This document shows, in pieces, positions 1 to 11,811 of a stretch of 64,000 bases of DNA (position 1 is its first letter; every line of letters starts with the position of its first letter). Origin of the DNA: Mya arenaria. Taxonomy: Eukaryota; Mollusca; Bivalvia; Myida; Myidae. A program made the translations under genes and the position numbers. The notes below the pieces were generated by a model. The model was not told the DNA's origin. It saw only the letters and a program-made list of their open reading frames with translations, and ran no database searches. The DNA is taken from positions 40,878,125 to 40,942,124 of the forward strand of contig NC_069122.1 in assembly GCF_026914265.1 (NCBI RefSeq), written 5' to 3'.

Positions 1-899
1 TTGCATAAAATATTTAATTTGCCCTTTTATTATTCAACTTAAAAATGCTGGTTAAGGTTTCACATGTAAGCTGAGATATACGTCACTAACTCAGGAACTA
101 CTCGATGTAATGCATTGAAACTTTATACAATCAAGTATGATAACTCCGTCTTGCATATAATGCAAAAAAATCCCCTTCATTACCGGTATTTGGCTTATAA
201 ATTCAGGTTAAAGTTTTGCATGTAATCAAATTTTACAGTTATCCATGCATGTTTCACCAAACTTTTGCAATTCTTAAACTTAAAAGCAGCAGAATAGTCA
301 GTCGGGTATGCTGTTGTTGCTTTAAGTTTAAGCTGCTTTTATTTAGTTGTGTTCTCACAATCATTTTTGCTCATTGAAATAAAAAGTGCTTACTTTGGTA
401 CAGATGCAAAAAGGTCCTGAATTGTTTTAATAGTTATCAGTATAGTCAATAGACCTGAGGTAATATAAAATGCACTGAAATAATGATATTGTGGCATTTT
501 TTTTCATTTCATCATGGTATTTTATATATTTTCATATACGTTATAAAACCTATGTAATAACTATTGTGTATAGTAGTATAATTAGTGATAGACCCATTTT
601 CTTAGCTTTGTTGTATTCTTTTTATGTTACATAATTGTGTAACTTTTCCATGTAGAGGAAAGTACATGTTTATAGTTTAAGAGTTAAAATCAAGACATTA
701 GTATTTTAAGTTTATATTATACAAAATTTGCAGAATTTAACAAATTTCCCAATTTTGAAATGAGAAACAGTATCTGAGAATTGTATTTGAAACTATTTTG
801 CTAATTTATGGTTTAAATTTTTTATCAGAAACATTTGTTACAGTATGATTTTAGTCTAATATTGATTTAAAATAATTCTTCAATTGATCTTTTTACCAG
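1..899 (+). other. Intron of the PACT-protein gene (partial)
   Basis: AT-rich DNA with no reading frame worth reporting. It ends in a polypyrimidine-rich acceptor (tctttttaccag) directly before the PACT exon, so it is read as the 3' part of an intron whose upstream exon lies outside the window. I see no other element in it. Confidence 0.7.
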
Positions 900-1419
900 G
901 CAATGCAGCGAACCAATGAGGTCTCCGACCACCAGATCTTGTCTGAGAGAGCCGATTGGGCAAAGGAGCGACTCTCCCTGCAGATGGCGCTCACTTCTGC
1001 AGAACGTGAAATTGGGTTGCTGCAAACCGACCTACGTGTAGAACGGGAGAGACGTGTTGCCGCGGGAAACACCGAAACCAAGGATACCGACAAAGTCAAA
1101 ATCCAGAGGTTGTACGGAAAGTTCTTAAGAGCGGAGAGTTTCCGGAAAGCGTTAGTCTACCAGAAGAAATACTTGTTGTTGTTGCTAGGGGGGTTCCAGG
1201 ATACAGAAGAAACGACGCTGGCACTACTATCGCGCATGGGTGCAGTGGATTCCCGGCAACGTTCGTCTCTGAGAGATAATGCCCGGCCACTCACTAAATT
1301 CAGGGGAGCAGTCAGGGTTGTTATTGCAATACAGAGGATGAGGTTCTTAGTGAAGAAGTGGCGCAGAGCTACGAGGGTTGGTTCTGAAGTTGTCGGGGGA
1401 TCAGTGGACCAGTCCAATG
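900..1419 (+). CDS. PCNT/AKAP9: Pericentrin/AKAP9-like protein, PACT-domain exon (partial gene)
   Basis: This exon carries the PACT domain, which targets pericentrin and AKAP9 (AKAP450) to centrosomes and binds calmodulin. Seen directly: an open frame from the acceptor at 899 to a donor (aatg|gtaggt) at 1419. It starts with a charged coiled-coil-like stretch (SERADWAKERLSLQMALTSA). The PACT hallmark motifs follow in order: YGKFLRAESFRKALVYQKKY, LLLLLGGFQDTE, and near the end VVIAIQRMRFLVKKW. The order and wording match my knowledge of the human PACT domains closely. The first ATG at 903 is internal, not a start, because the frame stays open to the acceptor and these proteins are normally thousands of residues long. 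The exon ends in phase 1 and joins the next exon in frame through a Gly codon. Which of the two vertebrate genes it matches best cannot be told by eye. Confidence 0.93.
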
Positions 1420-1627
1420 GTAGGTGTTGACCTTTGTTTTGTGATACACATCCTGAATATAAGTATTAAATTTGTAATTCTGTCAAGTTAGAAAAAAATA
1501 TGTTGGCAAAAGAGATTTGGCCTACATTTTTACAAATGCTTAAGAAAACATTTTTTTTAACAAAAACTGATTGCAAAAATTGATGTAATAACTAACAAGA
1601 TTTACCTAATTTTTAAAACTGTTTCAG

Positions 1628-1843
1628 GTTATGTGCCAAATGCGGGTAGTTACTCTCCACCCCGTAACGGGCATGCTTCTCGTGTTACACCTGGTCACGC
1701 CCGATCATCGTCATCACCTCCCACCCATACAGCATACCGTCACATGTCCCCTGCCAGAACAGCATCACCAGCCATAGCGCGTACGGCGTCACCAGCAAGG
1801 GAGTATAATGGGACCAGTGACCACCACCATGCCAGAGGCCCAG
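1628..1843 (+). CDS. PCNT/AKAP9: PACT protein, Ser/Pro/Thr-rich exon 2 of window
   Basis: An open frame lies between an acceptor (gtttcag at 1621-1627) and a donor (cag|gttagt at 1843). It starts and ends in phase 1, so it is a symmetric 216-base exon that could be skipped without a frameshift. It encodes a low-complexity tail with repeated SPART/ASPA-like motifs, likely disordered and a plausible target for proline-directed kinases (inference). Pericentrin-type proteins commonly have a variable serine-rich tail after PACT. The reading frame agrees with the flanking exons. Confidence 0.85.
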
Positions 1844-2469
1844 GTTAGTTTTTCAAATATTAATTCCCCATTTTCCCACTTATGATGCTTATCAGCTCTT
1901 GTTCCCTGCACATCGAGTTGCTTGCGGGACAAACTTAATTCCTGGTAGAACAGCAAGAGATCAGTTAAAGAAAGTATCAATTACTCTAAAATTATTTATA
2001 TTCAACTGACCCATTAGTTGTTCACATTTGCACATGTTCCACACCCATATTTTCCCTCTCTTCGAAGGGGTTTTGGTGTGGTATGAATGACCACCATGCA
2101 TGTGGCATAAAATGGTTAGGTTGTTATTTGAAAGAACATATAATAACTATAAAGGATTATTTGAAAAATATAACTGTTGTGCATGTAATTTTAAAATTTC
2201 AACAGTCTGATAGACTTGATATTATGATAAGTTACCACTAATGGTTTTTATCTTGATTTTGACGAAAGTTGATAGCTTATTGAATCATCTTCGGGTATGT
2301 TTCCTGGGTAGAAACCTAAGCCTGTTTCCATTTTGAGAGGCCGTGAGAAAGTTGCCTTGATGGGGATCGAAACCAGTACCTTAAGTATGGGAAGCGGACA
2401 ATTTATTATTTGTAACAAGGATTTGAGATTATATTATAAAATCGCATAATTTTCTCTTGCATTGAACAG

Positions 2470-2650
2470 GAAGTTCATTGAGTTCAGACCAAGGTCGCTT
2501 CCTGAGCCCAAGGTTTGACGTAGACGGTTACTCATCGTCCTCATACCAGTCCAACCAGCCATTCTCTATGACGAATGTTCCATGTACCCCACCCACCAAA
2601 GACTACAGCAGCACAACCAAATATACCTCACCCTCATCCGGTGCTAGACG
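2470..2650 (+). CDS. PCNT/AKAP9: PACT protein, exon 3 of window
   Basis: The acceptor is attgaacag (2461-2469) and the donor gacg|gtacgc (2650). The frame follows from the previous exon (G + GA gives Gly, then SSLSSDQGRFLSPRFDVDGY). The peptide is Ser/Tyr-rich and disordered-looking, with no recognised domain. The frame stays open into the intron for about 90 bases, so intron retention would add a different tail, but phase continuity with the 3372 exon supports splicing here. Confidence 0.8.
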
Positions 2651-3234
2651 GTACGCAACATTACGTTATTTATTCTTACGTGACGGACCATCTCTCAAAG
2701 AGCGTAATACAAAATATCGTATGATAAAGAATTTCAGTTAAAAATTCTGTCAGCATTACGAATCAAATTGAATGTTTCGCTTGCAAAATCAAATAAACTA
2801 TGTTTTAACTGATAATATCTATACATCTTTTGCTTTGGAAATAGATACATTTATCACACAAACAAAACAATCTTCGATGAGTTTTGCCCCTTTTGACAAT
2901 AACTATAACTTCAATTGACTTTGAGGTATTCTGTAAGAAAGACCCTTGGGCTTCATGCTGAAATTTACATCAGGATCTATTGAAAAACTATTTTGCATTT
3001 GTTAACTAATTTTACAGTGTTTTACCTTTAAAAATATCAGTGATTCTACAGTTTAGAATTAAACTTGATATTTTTCATTTATATCATTAAACCTATATCA
3101 CATTATTATTCTATATTGCTGAATACATCCTGTAACAATGAATGTATCATCTTTACCATTATAATCATCATAATCAACATGGTCACCATTGCTATCATTA
3201 TAATCACCAACATTATCATCATTGCTGTTGTTGT

Positions 3235-3280
<46 letters not shown>

Positions 3281-3316
3281 GCCACCACCAACACCAATAC
3301 CATCATCATCAATTAA
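3235..3316 (+). repeat. (ATC)n microsatellite
   Basis: An almost pure run of atc triplets with interruptions sits in the intron before the 3372 exon. It gives meaningless poly-His, poly-Asp or poly-Met frames on both strands; these are not genes. Confidence 0.9.
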
Positions 3317-3371
3317 GAAGTAAATTAGTGGCACCTCAACATGTAACATAAATGTACCTTACCATTTCCAG

Positions 3372-3532
3372 GAAAATCCTAACGTCAGCGAGCATCCCCG
3401 CCCCAAGTAGAGCCCTCTCATCTGGCCGGGTGCGATTCACACCAGACGAGGGCCGAGACTCACTAGGTGATTCAGACGACTATATCAATCGGCTAGAGAG
3501 CTTGCAGACTCGTCTAGGCACTCTGCAGAATG
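3372..3532 (+). CDS. PCNT/AKAP9: PACT protein, exon 4 of window
   Basis: The acceptor is accatttccag (ending 3371) and the donor aatg|gtaggc (3532). The split codon CG|G restores Arg and the frame continues (KILTSASIPAPSRALSSGR). The last third (DDYINRLESLQTRLGTLQNG) is heptad-like and may form a short terminal coiled coil. Without splicing the frame would stop at 3556-3558 after a few residues, giving an alternative C-terminus. Confidence 0.8.
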
Positions 3533-6500
3533 GTAGGCTAGCTTTGCAAGGCTTTTGAAGTGTGGATGGGCAGTAGGGGGTTAATCTATTGTATTCATCA
3601 TTATACTGTGGTTTCTTTCAATGTTTTCATAAATTTAATAGTTAATCATTCCAGAAAAATGTCTTGGGTTACAGCTTATTTTATTGGCAGCAACCCTCAG
3701 AATTAAGCCTTATAGTGACATATTTAAAATGTCTTGTTTGTTGATGAAGTAGATGATCAGTATAGTTTTGAATACAAAAGATTTACTTTGCTGCCTTCGG
3801 TAAAACCATTCCCATTATGCATGTTAAATGTATACATATAAGCAGTATTATAGCAAATTGCATGGTCTATGTTGTAAGAATATTGCATCTTTATTCGGTT
3901 TTAAAATGATTTTAACCTTACACATACAAATATAAATAAGTGTGACTGTACAATGCTTGAAAAAAATATAACTAATTCTTTATACATCTTATTAGCAGAA
4001 TTTCTAGTAAATTATGTTAAGCATTTTTACCCAGCGTTGTGAGTATTTCGGCTTTCAGGCAGTTCCATGCTTAACATAACGTTTTAAGTAAGCTGAGCTA
4101 GAATTTTTTTCCTTTTTCATTTTATTTAGACATAGATATAGGGTTTTTATTGTTGATTTATGGATGGCTTGTGTATTCAATGTTTACTGAATGTGTATAG
4201 GGTAGATAAAGAAGTCTGGTGTTATTTTATTGCCACATTTTCAAACTTTGAATTTAATTCTGTAGGCCATTAGGTATGTATTGGCAAGTTTGTAGGTAGT
4301 AAAAACAGAAATAACACCGATAATGGCAGCAGAAAATGTTTTTACGGTTCCAGGACTCTATATCACTAAAATATATAAACAGTTTCTCAATTTTCACCCA
4401 TTTTACCACAAAACAGCACAAATTTATTAAATATCTCATGTGTATATGTGTATTGACAATTCTAGGCTTGTTTGGTGGAAATATTGCATTTACCGATTTA
4501 GTGACCATCTTGTGTCTTGTCCCTTTAAGGAATATTTAAAAATGATGTTTATTAACGTAACAAATAATAGAATGAGCTTAAAAAGTAGACGTAATTAACT
4601 TTGAATCCTGCTATGTTGTTCTGTGGAAAATATGAGTTGAGATGGAAATTGAGAAACGTCTGAAGTATTTTTGTGATATTGGGGGCTGTAGATGTAGAAT
4701 ATTCTGAGAGAAAGACGCGTGTAGCACCAATTAACAGTTGGAAATACGGCTGAAGTATTAAAAGATTTTAACCAATGGTTGCATGCCACTAAAATTTAAA
4801 ATGGAGTCAGTACGGTCATTATAAGCTCGTCTGATTTTCGAAGAAAGTTTAATCTTCGCCTTATCTCAACCTCTGTTCAAGATATTTCAATGCAACTTTG
4901 TACACATGTTGCCAGAGATAATAGCCACATGAACAGCAAGGCCTATAACTCTGGTTTTGAGTAATTGTTGAGTTATGCCCCTTGTTTGACTGTAAAAATA
5001 TTGACGAAGGTTTAGCGATCGCTCCGCACGCTCCTGTTTTAATTATAATTGTGTCAGAAATAACAGCATGGTTTAAAATCTTTGAATGCATGTCTTAAGT
5101 TAACAATATTGAATCTAAATGTAAGGGTAGTTGAGTTATATTACTGTGTTTTAGAGCTAGGACTAATTATTTCCATAGATGGTAAGAATTTCACAGAAAA
5201 TAGTGAATGATATTTTCGCAGTCTGGGAAATCTCAAATCTTTTCATTTTCAAGAGTTTAAGCATCAGTGCACCTGTACCGAATTGCAACACACACAAAAA
5301 ATATTTACCATATTTTACTCTGAAGTAAGATTTTTTTTTTTTTAAAGATTATTCATTTCTTAAGTAGTTTTGTACAAGAAATTTAAAGACGTTTTCAGCT
5401 TTTTTCTGCTAGTATATGACAAAATGACACTCTCTTTGGAGTGATAAATAAATGCTTAACAAGAGTCGAAAACTAATAAGTTTGGACTGTTACTTTTGAT
5501 ATCTCTTTGTACATTACATTTCCTGTTTTCATCACACGACTATTAAGATATGGGAAAGTTTGCAAGGTTAAATTGTGCATATATGACTTTCAGCAACACG
5601 GGCGTGGCGCACACTTCTAAACTCCCAGTTCTATTGCCACTGGTATATATTTAGGGATGTGTTTCCCGGGCGTGTATAGACCCAAGCTGTTTTTGCATCT
5701 GTCAATGTTCTCCTACTAAATTATCCTCGGCCTTTTCTGTACCTAAATATCAAAGTTCAAAACTTGCTTAGGGCAATATGAAGAACGCCAATGATTGTCA
5801 TGTTTATATAGCTAACTTAGTTCTCATCCTACAAGTGAATTGTCCATGATATTACCTTTCAAAAACCGTCTTCAAACTTTCAAAATTTAACTCTCAAGGG
5901 TATGTACATGTAATAAGAAGGTTAAACCAAAACAATATTTCATGTGATAAGGGAGGTAATTAGGGTATCTATTGTGATGTTTTCTTAAGATTTATCTTTC
6001 CTCTCTTAAAATCCCCTTTAATTGGCACAATAAAGGTTGATGCAAAAAAAAAAATTGTTTATTTCAATTACCAGGTAATAATAATATTGATTTACTCATT
6101 TCACTTTTATAATCAATATAGGTTGATGTCAAAAAAATAAATATTTATTTAAACGCATTATTGTGTTTTACGCGTTTGACATTATGGTAAAAAAAATGTT
6201 AATTTTAATGCATTATTATGTTATCTTTTCACTTTCATGAGCAAAAGAAAGAAAAGCAAATGTTTTGTTAACAGATAATAAAATATTAGCATTTATGTAC
6301 AGTATTTTTCAATTAATGGATGCGTGGCCACAAATTCTCCAGGAGAAAGAAACTCAAATATATTGTTAATATTTTTCTATTAATTTATATGTTGTGTGCC
6401 TTAAAGATTACATATTGTTGTTAATCACATGTGCTATATTTTATAATCCTTAAAAGTCTGTTGGATTTGTATACTATCAAAAAGTATTACCAAATTGTTC

Positions 6501-7061
6501 ATGAGCCATGAAAACATTGACAGATGCAAAGAATGTCACATCCCTGAAATTGTTTTGCTATGCACCTCGTTCAAAAACGCATTACAATGTCACAGTGCTA
6601 TTTAAGACGCCTCTCTATTACCTGTCACTCAGAAGTAGTGTTTCACGCTTGGGACCAGTTTTAATATTTGTTATATGTTTAGACTTGCGATTCGTGGGAT
6701 TACAGATAATTAAGATGGCTTATATTTCACATAAAAGCATTTTCACATACTAACAAACTGTTTGTTATGTTTGGTTTAACCCTGTCAATGATGTTCAATA
6801 ATTATCATCACCTTCAATGCTTAATGTCTACTTGTCTTCATGTACTTTGAAATCTGTTAATTTGTTTTCTGTTTCAAAACATTATATCTGTTTCTAAAGT
6901 CTGTTTCAAGTTTCTTCAACTACTCAAATTGGCGCTTATACAATAATTTGTTTTTCTTGCTCTTGCCTAAAGATCCTCTGTGGAATTACCAGAGTAACTA
7001 AAAACTGCTTTGATATTATTCTCTTTTAACAAATAAAACAAACATTCTCTTAATTTTGCAG
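3533..7061 (+). other. Long last intron of the PACT-protein gene
   Basis: 3.5 kb of AT-rich DNA without a supportable exon. It contains one dispersed repeat (4812-5091, listed separately), A/T runs and short partial duplications such as the 'ggttgatg(t)caaaaaaa' copies near 6040 and 6120. Small open frames here have no recognisable protein content. Confidence 0.6.
4812..5091 (+). repeat. Dispersed repeat, copy 1 ('acatgttgccagagata' family)
   Basis: It shares several segments in the same order with 11651-11811: an 'agctcgt..ttttcgaagaa' start and a 'gtacacatgttgccagaga' segment. It also contains 'cctataactctgg' and 'gagttatgccccttg', motifs I associate with repeats common in bivalve genomes (recall, not checked). 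Confidence 0.6.
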
Positions 7062-7096
7062 GTAAGAAGACAAGCTGGAGACAGGCTTGGAGATAA
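7062..7096 (+). CDS. PCNT/AKAP9: PACT protein, terminal coding exon with stop
   Basis: The acceptor taattttgcag ends at 7061. Joining the phase-1 G of the previous exon to GT gives Gly, followed by KKTSWRQAWR and TAA at 7094-7096. The exon is very short and its first bases (gtaag) themselves look like a splice donor, so this could instead be a recursive splice site or a site for a further exon. It is preferred as the terminal exon because the frame fits and a long AT-rich, gene-free stretch that looks like 3' UTR follows. Confidence 0.6.
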
Positions 7097-8690
7097 CTGT
7101 GTTCACCTGGGGTCATGTGAATGTCATGTGACCTAGTTGCTAGGAAACAATTTCAAGTTGTTGCAAAAAGACACAGGAAACCGGATTACTAGGAGACAAC
7201 AAACATCTGGTTGCTAGGATACGAGAAGCATCTTGTTGCTAGGAGACGAGCATCATCTAGTTGTTAAGAGACAATGCCAATTGATTGCTAGGAGAAAAGA
7301 TACAAATGGTTGCTAGGAGACAAAGCGCAACTTGTTGCTAGGAGACAAGAAACATCTTGTTGCTAGGAGATACTGTCAAGTTGTTGCTAGGATACATAGG
7401 TTGTATCAGGTTCCTGTATGGCACCTTGTGCTTATAATGATGACCGGAAACCATTTTGACTTCAGGAAGGAGGACAAATTGAATGTTAACAAGCCATAAT
7501 GGCTGTATACAGTGACCATGTGACAGTGTGGATGGTTTCTAGGGATCAAATTCTTTGATTTTCTTGTTCATATTATTTTAAGCAGAGACTAAACATTTAT
7601 TTTATTGTGTGTCAAAGTTCTAGAATTGAACAATTGATTGTTATTTTGGACACAAATTATGTCTCAAGAAATTTGGCATAATGTTTTTATAGATTAATGA
7701 AATGTTATAACTGTGATATTAGATTATTGCACTTAGAAAGTAGTTCTAGAGTTGTACTAGGTGACATTTGTGTTAGGTGTAGGAAATATTGAAAACATTT
7801 TTTGCTTAATTTATGAATGTCACAAATATTGGTTTATTACAAGGGGCCAATACGTCCAGTAATATTTATGAGCCTAAACTGCCACTTTGATTATGCCATA
7901 AATTATCGTTACAGAAGTATTTTTGCTGTTGTATTAACCATTACTGTGCTCAGCATGGCTGTGTGTACAGATAATATTTCAATGGATGTCCATGTAAATT
8001 GAAAAACACTGTAATGTTAAGTTTGAGTGTAAACTTATTATTATATTTTTTAGCTATGTTTTTGTGAGATTTACATATGTTGTATTTTGTCTTAAGCGAT
8101 GTTGACTAAAATTGAAATCCGTCCATATATTTTATGCAGCTTTGTTTTTCATTAGCAATGTTAGTCTTAATTGTATATGTCGATCTAGTTCCATCATATA
8201 TTCCTAAACAAATATCTCAAGAAAGGCCTTAAATATTTTATGATTGTCTATCTATCTTGATAATTGTCTGAAATTGTATCCTTTAAAAAGGCCTATGATT
8301 CTACAATATACATGATATTCCATTAGATTTGTTGAACATTAGACAGAGCATTAAACTTTTATTTTATAGATCTGCACTAAGTAGATGTCATTGATCTTAT
8401 TGAATTATTTGTTGCATTTCAGAACTTTCTGGATTATAAAACTTTGGCCTAAAACATTTTATCACTTTGTTCCTTATAAAGTGAATTTACAATGAGAAAT
8501 GTTTAGCCTATTGATAAAACTTTAGATGTGTATTTATATGTATATACATGTAGCATTTTACTTATTGAAATTAACTTATTTTTTGTGTACATTGTATATA
8601 GATTTGCACATAAGATGTACAATGTATGATAACATATGCATAGTGACTCATTAAAAGTATGAACCGATGATTTCTTTCGTTTTAACATTT
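7097..8690 (+). other. Probable 3' UTR and downstream flank of the PACT-protein gene
   Basis: No gene is seen on either strand. The first 300 bases hold the 'gttgctaggagac' repeats; the rest is AT-rich. There is no perfect AATAAA; ATTAAA variants occur near 8351 and 8651 and are the best candidate poly(A) signals by eye, so the transcript end is not fixed. Confidence 0.45.
7135..7400 (+). repeat. Degenerate tandem repeat with core gttgctaggagac
   Basis: About ten imperfect copies of a unit of roughly 25-30 bases with core 'gttgctaggagacaa', separated by variable 'acatctt/atcatcta' spacers. It lies immediately after the stop codon, so it would be part of the mRNA 3' UTR. The spacing is irregular, unlike the homogeneous arrays further right. 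Confidence 0.8.
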
Positions 8691-8735
8691 ATATTTTTTT
8701 TACCGTTGTTCAGAAACATCTTCTATTGACACAGG

Positions 8736-11547
8736 CCAAGAAGAGAGAGAATGGTCACCTCATTTGGATGAAAGAGTGGTCACCTCGTTTCACTGATAGA
8801 GAGCCACCTCGTTTCACTGATAGAGTGGTCACCTCATTTGGCTAAGAGATTGGTCACCTCATTTGGCTAAGAGAGTGGTCACCTCATTTGACAGAGTGTG
8901 ATCACCGATTTTGACCAAGAGTGCTTACCTCATTTAGCTAAGAGAGTGGTCACCTCATTTGCAAATTGCTCACCTCATTTAGAAGAGAGAGTGGTCACCT
9001 CATTTAGAAGAGAGAGTGGTCACCTCATTTAGAAGAGAGAGTGGTCACCTCATTTAGATGAGAGAATGGTCACCTCATTTAGAAGAGAGAGTGGTCACCT
9101 CATTTAGATGAGAGAATGGTCACCTCATTTAGAAGAGAGAATGGTCACCTCATTTAGATGAGAGAATGGTCACCTCATTTAGAAGAGAGAATGGTCACCT
9201 CATTTAGATGAGAGAATGGTCACCTCATTTAGATGAGAGAATGGTCACCTCATTTAGATGAGAGAGTGATCACCTCATTTAGATGAGACAGTAGTCACCT
9301 CATTTAGATGAGAGAGTGATCACCTCATTTAGATGAGAGAGTGGTCACCTCATTTAGATGAGAGAATGGTCACCTCATTTAGATGAGAGAATGGTCACCT
9401 CATTTAGAAGAGAGAATGGTCACCTCATTTAGAAGAGAGAGTGGTCACCTCATTTAGAAGAGAGAATGGTCACCTCATTTAGAAGAGAGAATGGTCACCT
9501 CATTTAGAAGAGAGAATGGTCACCTCATTTAGAAGAGAGAGTGGTCACCTCATTTAGAAGAGAGAGTGGTCACCTCATTTAGAAGAGAGAATGGTCACCT
9601 CATTTAGAAGAGAGAATGGTCACCTCATTTAGAAGAGAGAATGGTCACCTCATTTAGAAGAGAGAATGGTCACCTCATTTAGAAGAGAGAATGGTCACCT
9701 CATTTAGAAGAGAGAATGGTCACCTCATTTAGAAGAGAGAATGGTCACCTCATTTAGAAGAGAGAGTGGTCACCTCATTTAGATGAGAGAATGGTCACCT
9801 CATTTAGAAGAGAGAATGGTCACCTCATTTAGAAGAGAGAATGGTCACCTCATTTAGAAGAGAGAATGGTCACCTCATTTAGAAGAGAGAATGGTCACCT
9901 CATTTAGAAGAGAGAGTGGTCACCTCATTTAGAAGAGAGAGTGGTCACCTCATTTAGAAGAGAGTGGTCACCTCATTTAGAAGAGAGAATGGTCACCTCA
10001 TTTAGAAGAGAGAATGGTCACCTCATTTAGAAGAGAGAGTGGTCACCTCATTTAGATGAGAGAGTAGTCACCTCATTTAGATGAGAGAGTGATCACCTCA
10101 TTTAGATGAGAGAGTGGTCACCTCATTTAGAAGAGAGAGTGGTCACCTCATTTAGAAGAGAGAATGGTCACCTCATTTAGAAGAGAGAATGGTCACCTCA
10201 TTTTGATGAGAAAATGGTCACCTCATTTAGATGAGAGAGTGGTCACCTCATTAGGATGAGAGAGTGGTCACCTCATTTGGCTGATAGAATGGTCACCTCA
10301 TTTTGCTGTGACAGTGTTCACCGCATTTGGATGATAGAATGGTGACCTTATTTGGCTGAGAGTGTCACCACATTTAGCTGAGAGAGTGGTCACCGCATTT
10401 GGCTGAGAGAGTGGCCACTTCATTTGGCTGAGAGAGTGGTCACCGCATTTGGCTGAGAGAGTGGCCACCGCATTTGGCTGAGAGAGTGGTCACCACATCT
10501 GGCTGAGAGAGTGGCCACCTCATTTCGCTGAGAGAGTGGTCACCACATTTGGCTGAGAGAGTGGTCACCGCATTTGGCTGAGAGAGTGGACACCACATTT
10601 GGCTGAGAGAGTGGACACCACATCTTGCTGAGAGAGTGGCCACCTCATTTCGCTGAGAGAGTGGTCACCACATTTGGCTGAGAGAGTGGTCACCACATTT
10701 GGCTGAGAGAGTGGACACCACATTTGGCTGAGAGAGTGGTCACCACATTTGGCTGAAAGAGTGGACACCACATTTGGCTGAGAGAGTGGTCACCGCATTT
10801 GGCTGAGAGAGTGGTCACCACATTTGGCTGAGAGAGTGGTCACCACATTTGGCTGAGAGAGTGGCCACCTCATTTGGCTGAGAGAGTGGTCACCACATTT
10901 GGCTGAGAGAGTGGCCACCTCATTTGGCTGAGAGAGTGGCCACCTCATTTGGCTGAGAGAGAGGTCACCTCATTTCGCTGAGAGAGTGGTCACCACATTT
11001 GGCTGAGAGAGTGGCCACCACATTTGGCTGAGAGAGTGGCCACCTCATTTGGCTGAGAGAGTGGCCACCTCATTTGGCTGAGAGAGTGGCCACCACCTTT
11101 GGCTGAGAGAAAGTGGTCACCTCATTTGGCTGAGAGAGTGGCCACCTCATTTGGCTGAGAGAGTGGCCACCTCATTTGGCTGAGAGAGTGGCCACCGCAT
11201 TTGGCTGAGAGAGTGGTCACCACATTTGGCTGATAGAGTGGTCACCTCATTTGGCTGAGAGTGGACACCACATTTGGCTGAGAGAGTGGTCACCTCATCT
11301 AGCTGAGTGAGCTGGCACTTAATAAGGCGAGAGAGTGACCACCTCATTTGGCCGAGCGAGTGGTCACCTCATTTGGCCAAGCGAGTGGTCACCTCATAAG
11401 AGGAGCGAGTGGTCACCTCATTTGGCCGAGAGAGTGGTCACCCCATTTTGGCGAGAGAGTGGTGACCTCATTTGGCCGAGCGAGTGGTCACCTCTTAAGA
11501 CGAGAGAGTGGTCACCTCATAAGACTAGAGAGTTGTCACCTCATATA
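8736..11547 (+). repeat. 25-bp minisatellite array, about 110 copies
   Basis: The unit is 25 bp, of the form 'agaagagagaatggtcacc' plus 'tcattt'. Three zones are visible. From about 8.9 to 10.25 kb units are 'agaagagaga(a/g)tgg' with some 'agatgagaga'. From about 10.26 to 11.33 kb they are 'ggctgagagagtgg(t/c/a)cacc(a/g/t)cattt'. From about 11.33 to 11.55 kb they are 'ggccgagcgag' or 'aagacgagag'. The middle of zone 1 is nearly homogeneous and both ends are degenerate, as expected for unequal crossing-over. Because 25 is not a multiple of three, open frames repeat every 75 bases (25 residues) and are not genes. Confidence 0.95.
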
Positions 11548-11650
11548 TTAAATGATTCAAATGAAATTTGTTCACAATTTCTACTGATGAAGGCAACAGT
11601 TAAAATCCATATTAATATCATGATAGGCTGAATGTTTGTAAAATTATTCT

Positions 11651-11811
11651 TGATCAGCTCGTTTTCGAAGAATAAAAATTGTGGTATTGGTATAGCGTCG
11701 GTATTGTCATGTAAAACTAACCTTGGCCACAGGGGCACGTTGACCTTGGCCATAACTCTTAAACCGTTCAAGAAAAACGTGTACACATGTTGCCAGAGAC
11801 GAAACGCACAA
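11651..11811 (+). repeat. Dispersed repeat, copy 2 ('acatgttgccagagac' family)
   Basis: It has the same ordered segments as 4812-5091, ending in 'gtacacatgttgccagagac'. It also has the 'ccttggccataactctta' motif. No coding potential. Confidence 0.55.

Noticed and set aside
3098..3349. Poly-Asp, poly-His and poly-Met frames
   Set aside because: Translations of the ATC microsatellite in an intron.
8736..11547. CRISPR array
   Set aside because: Units are directly adjacent 25-bp repeats with no unique spacers, in an animal genome.
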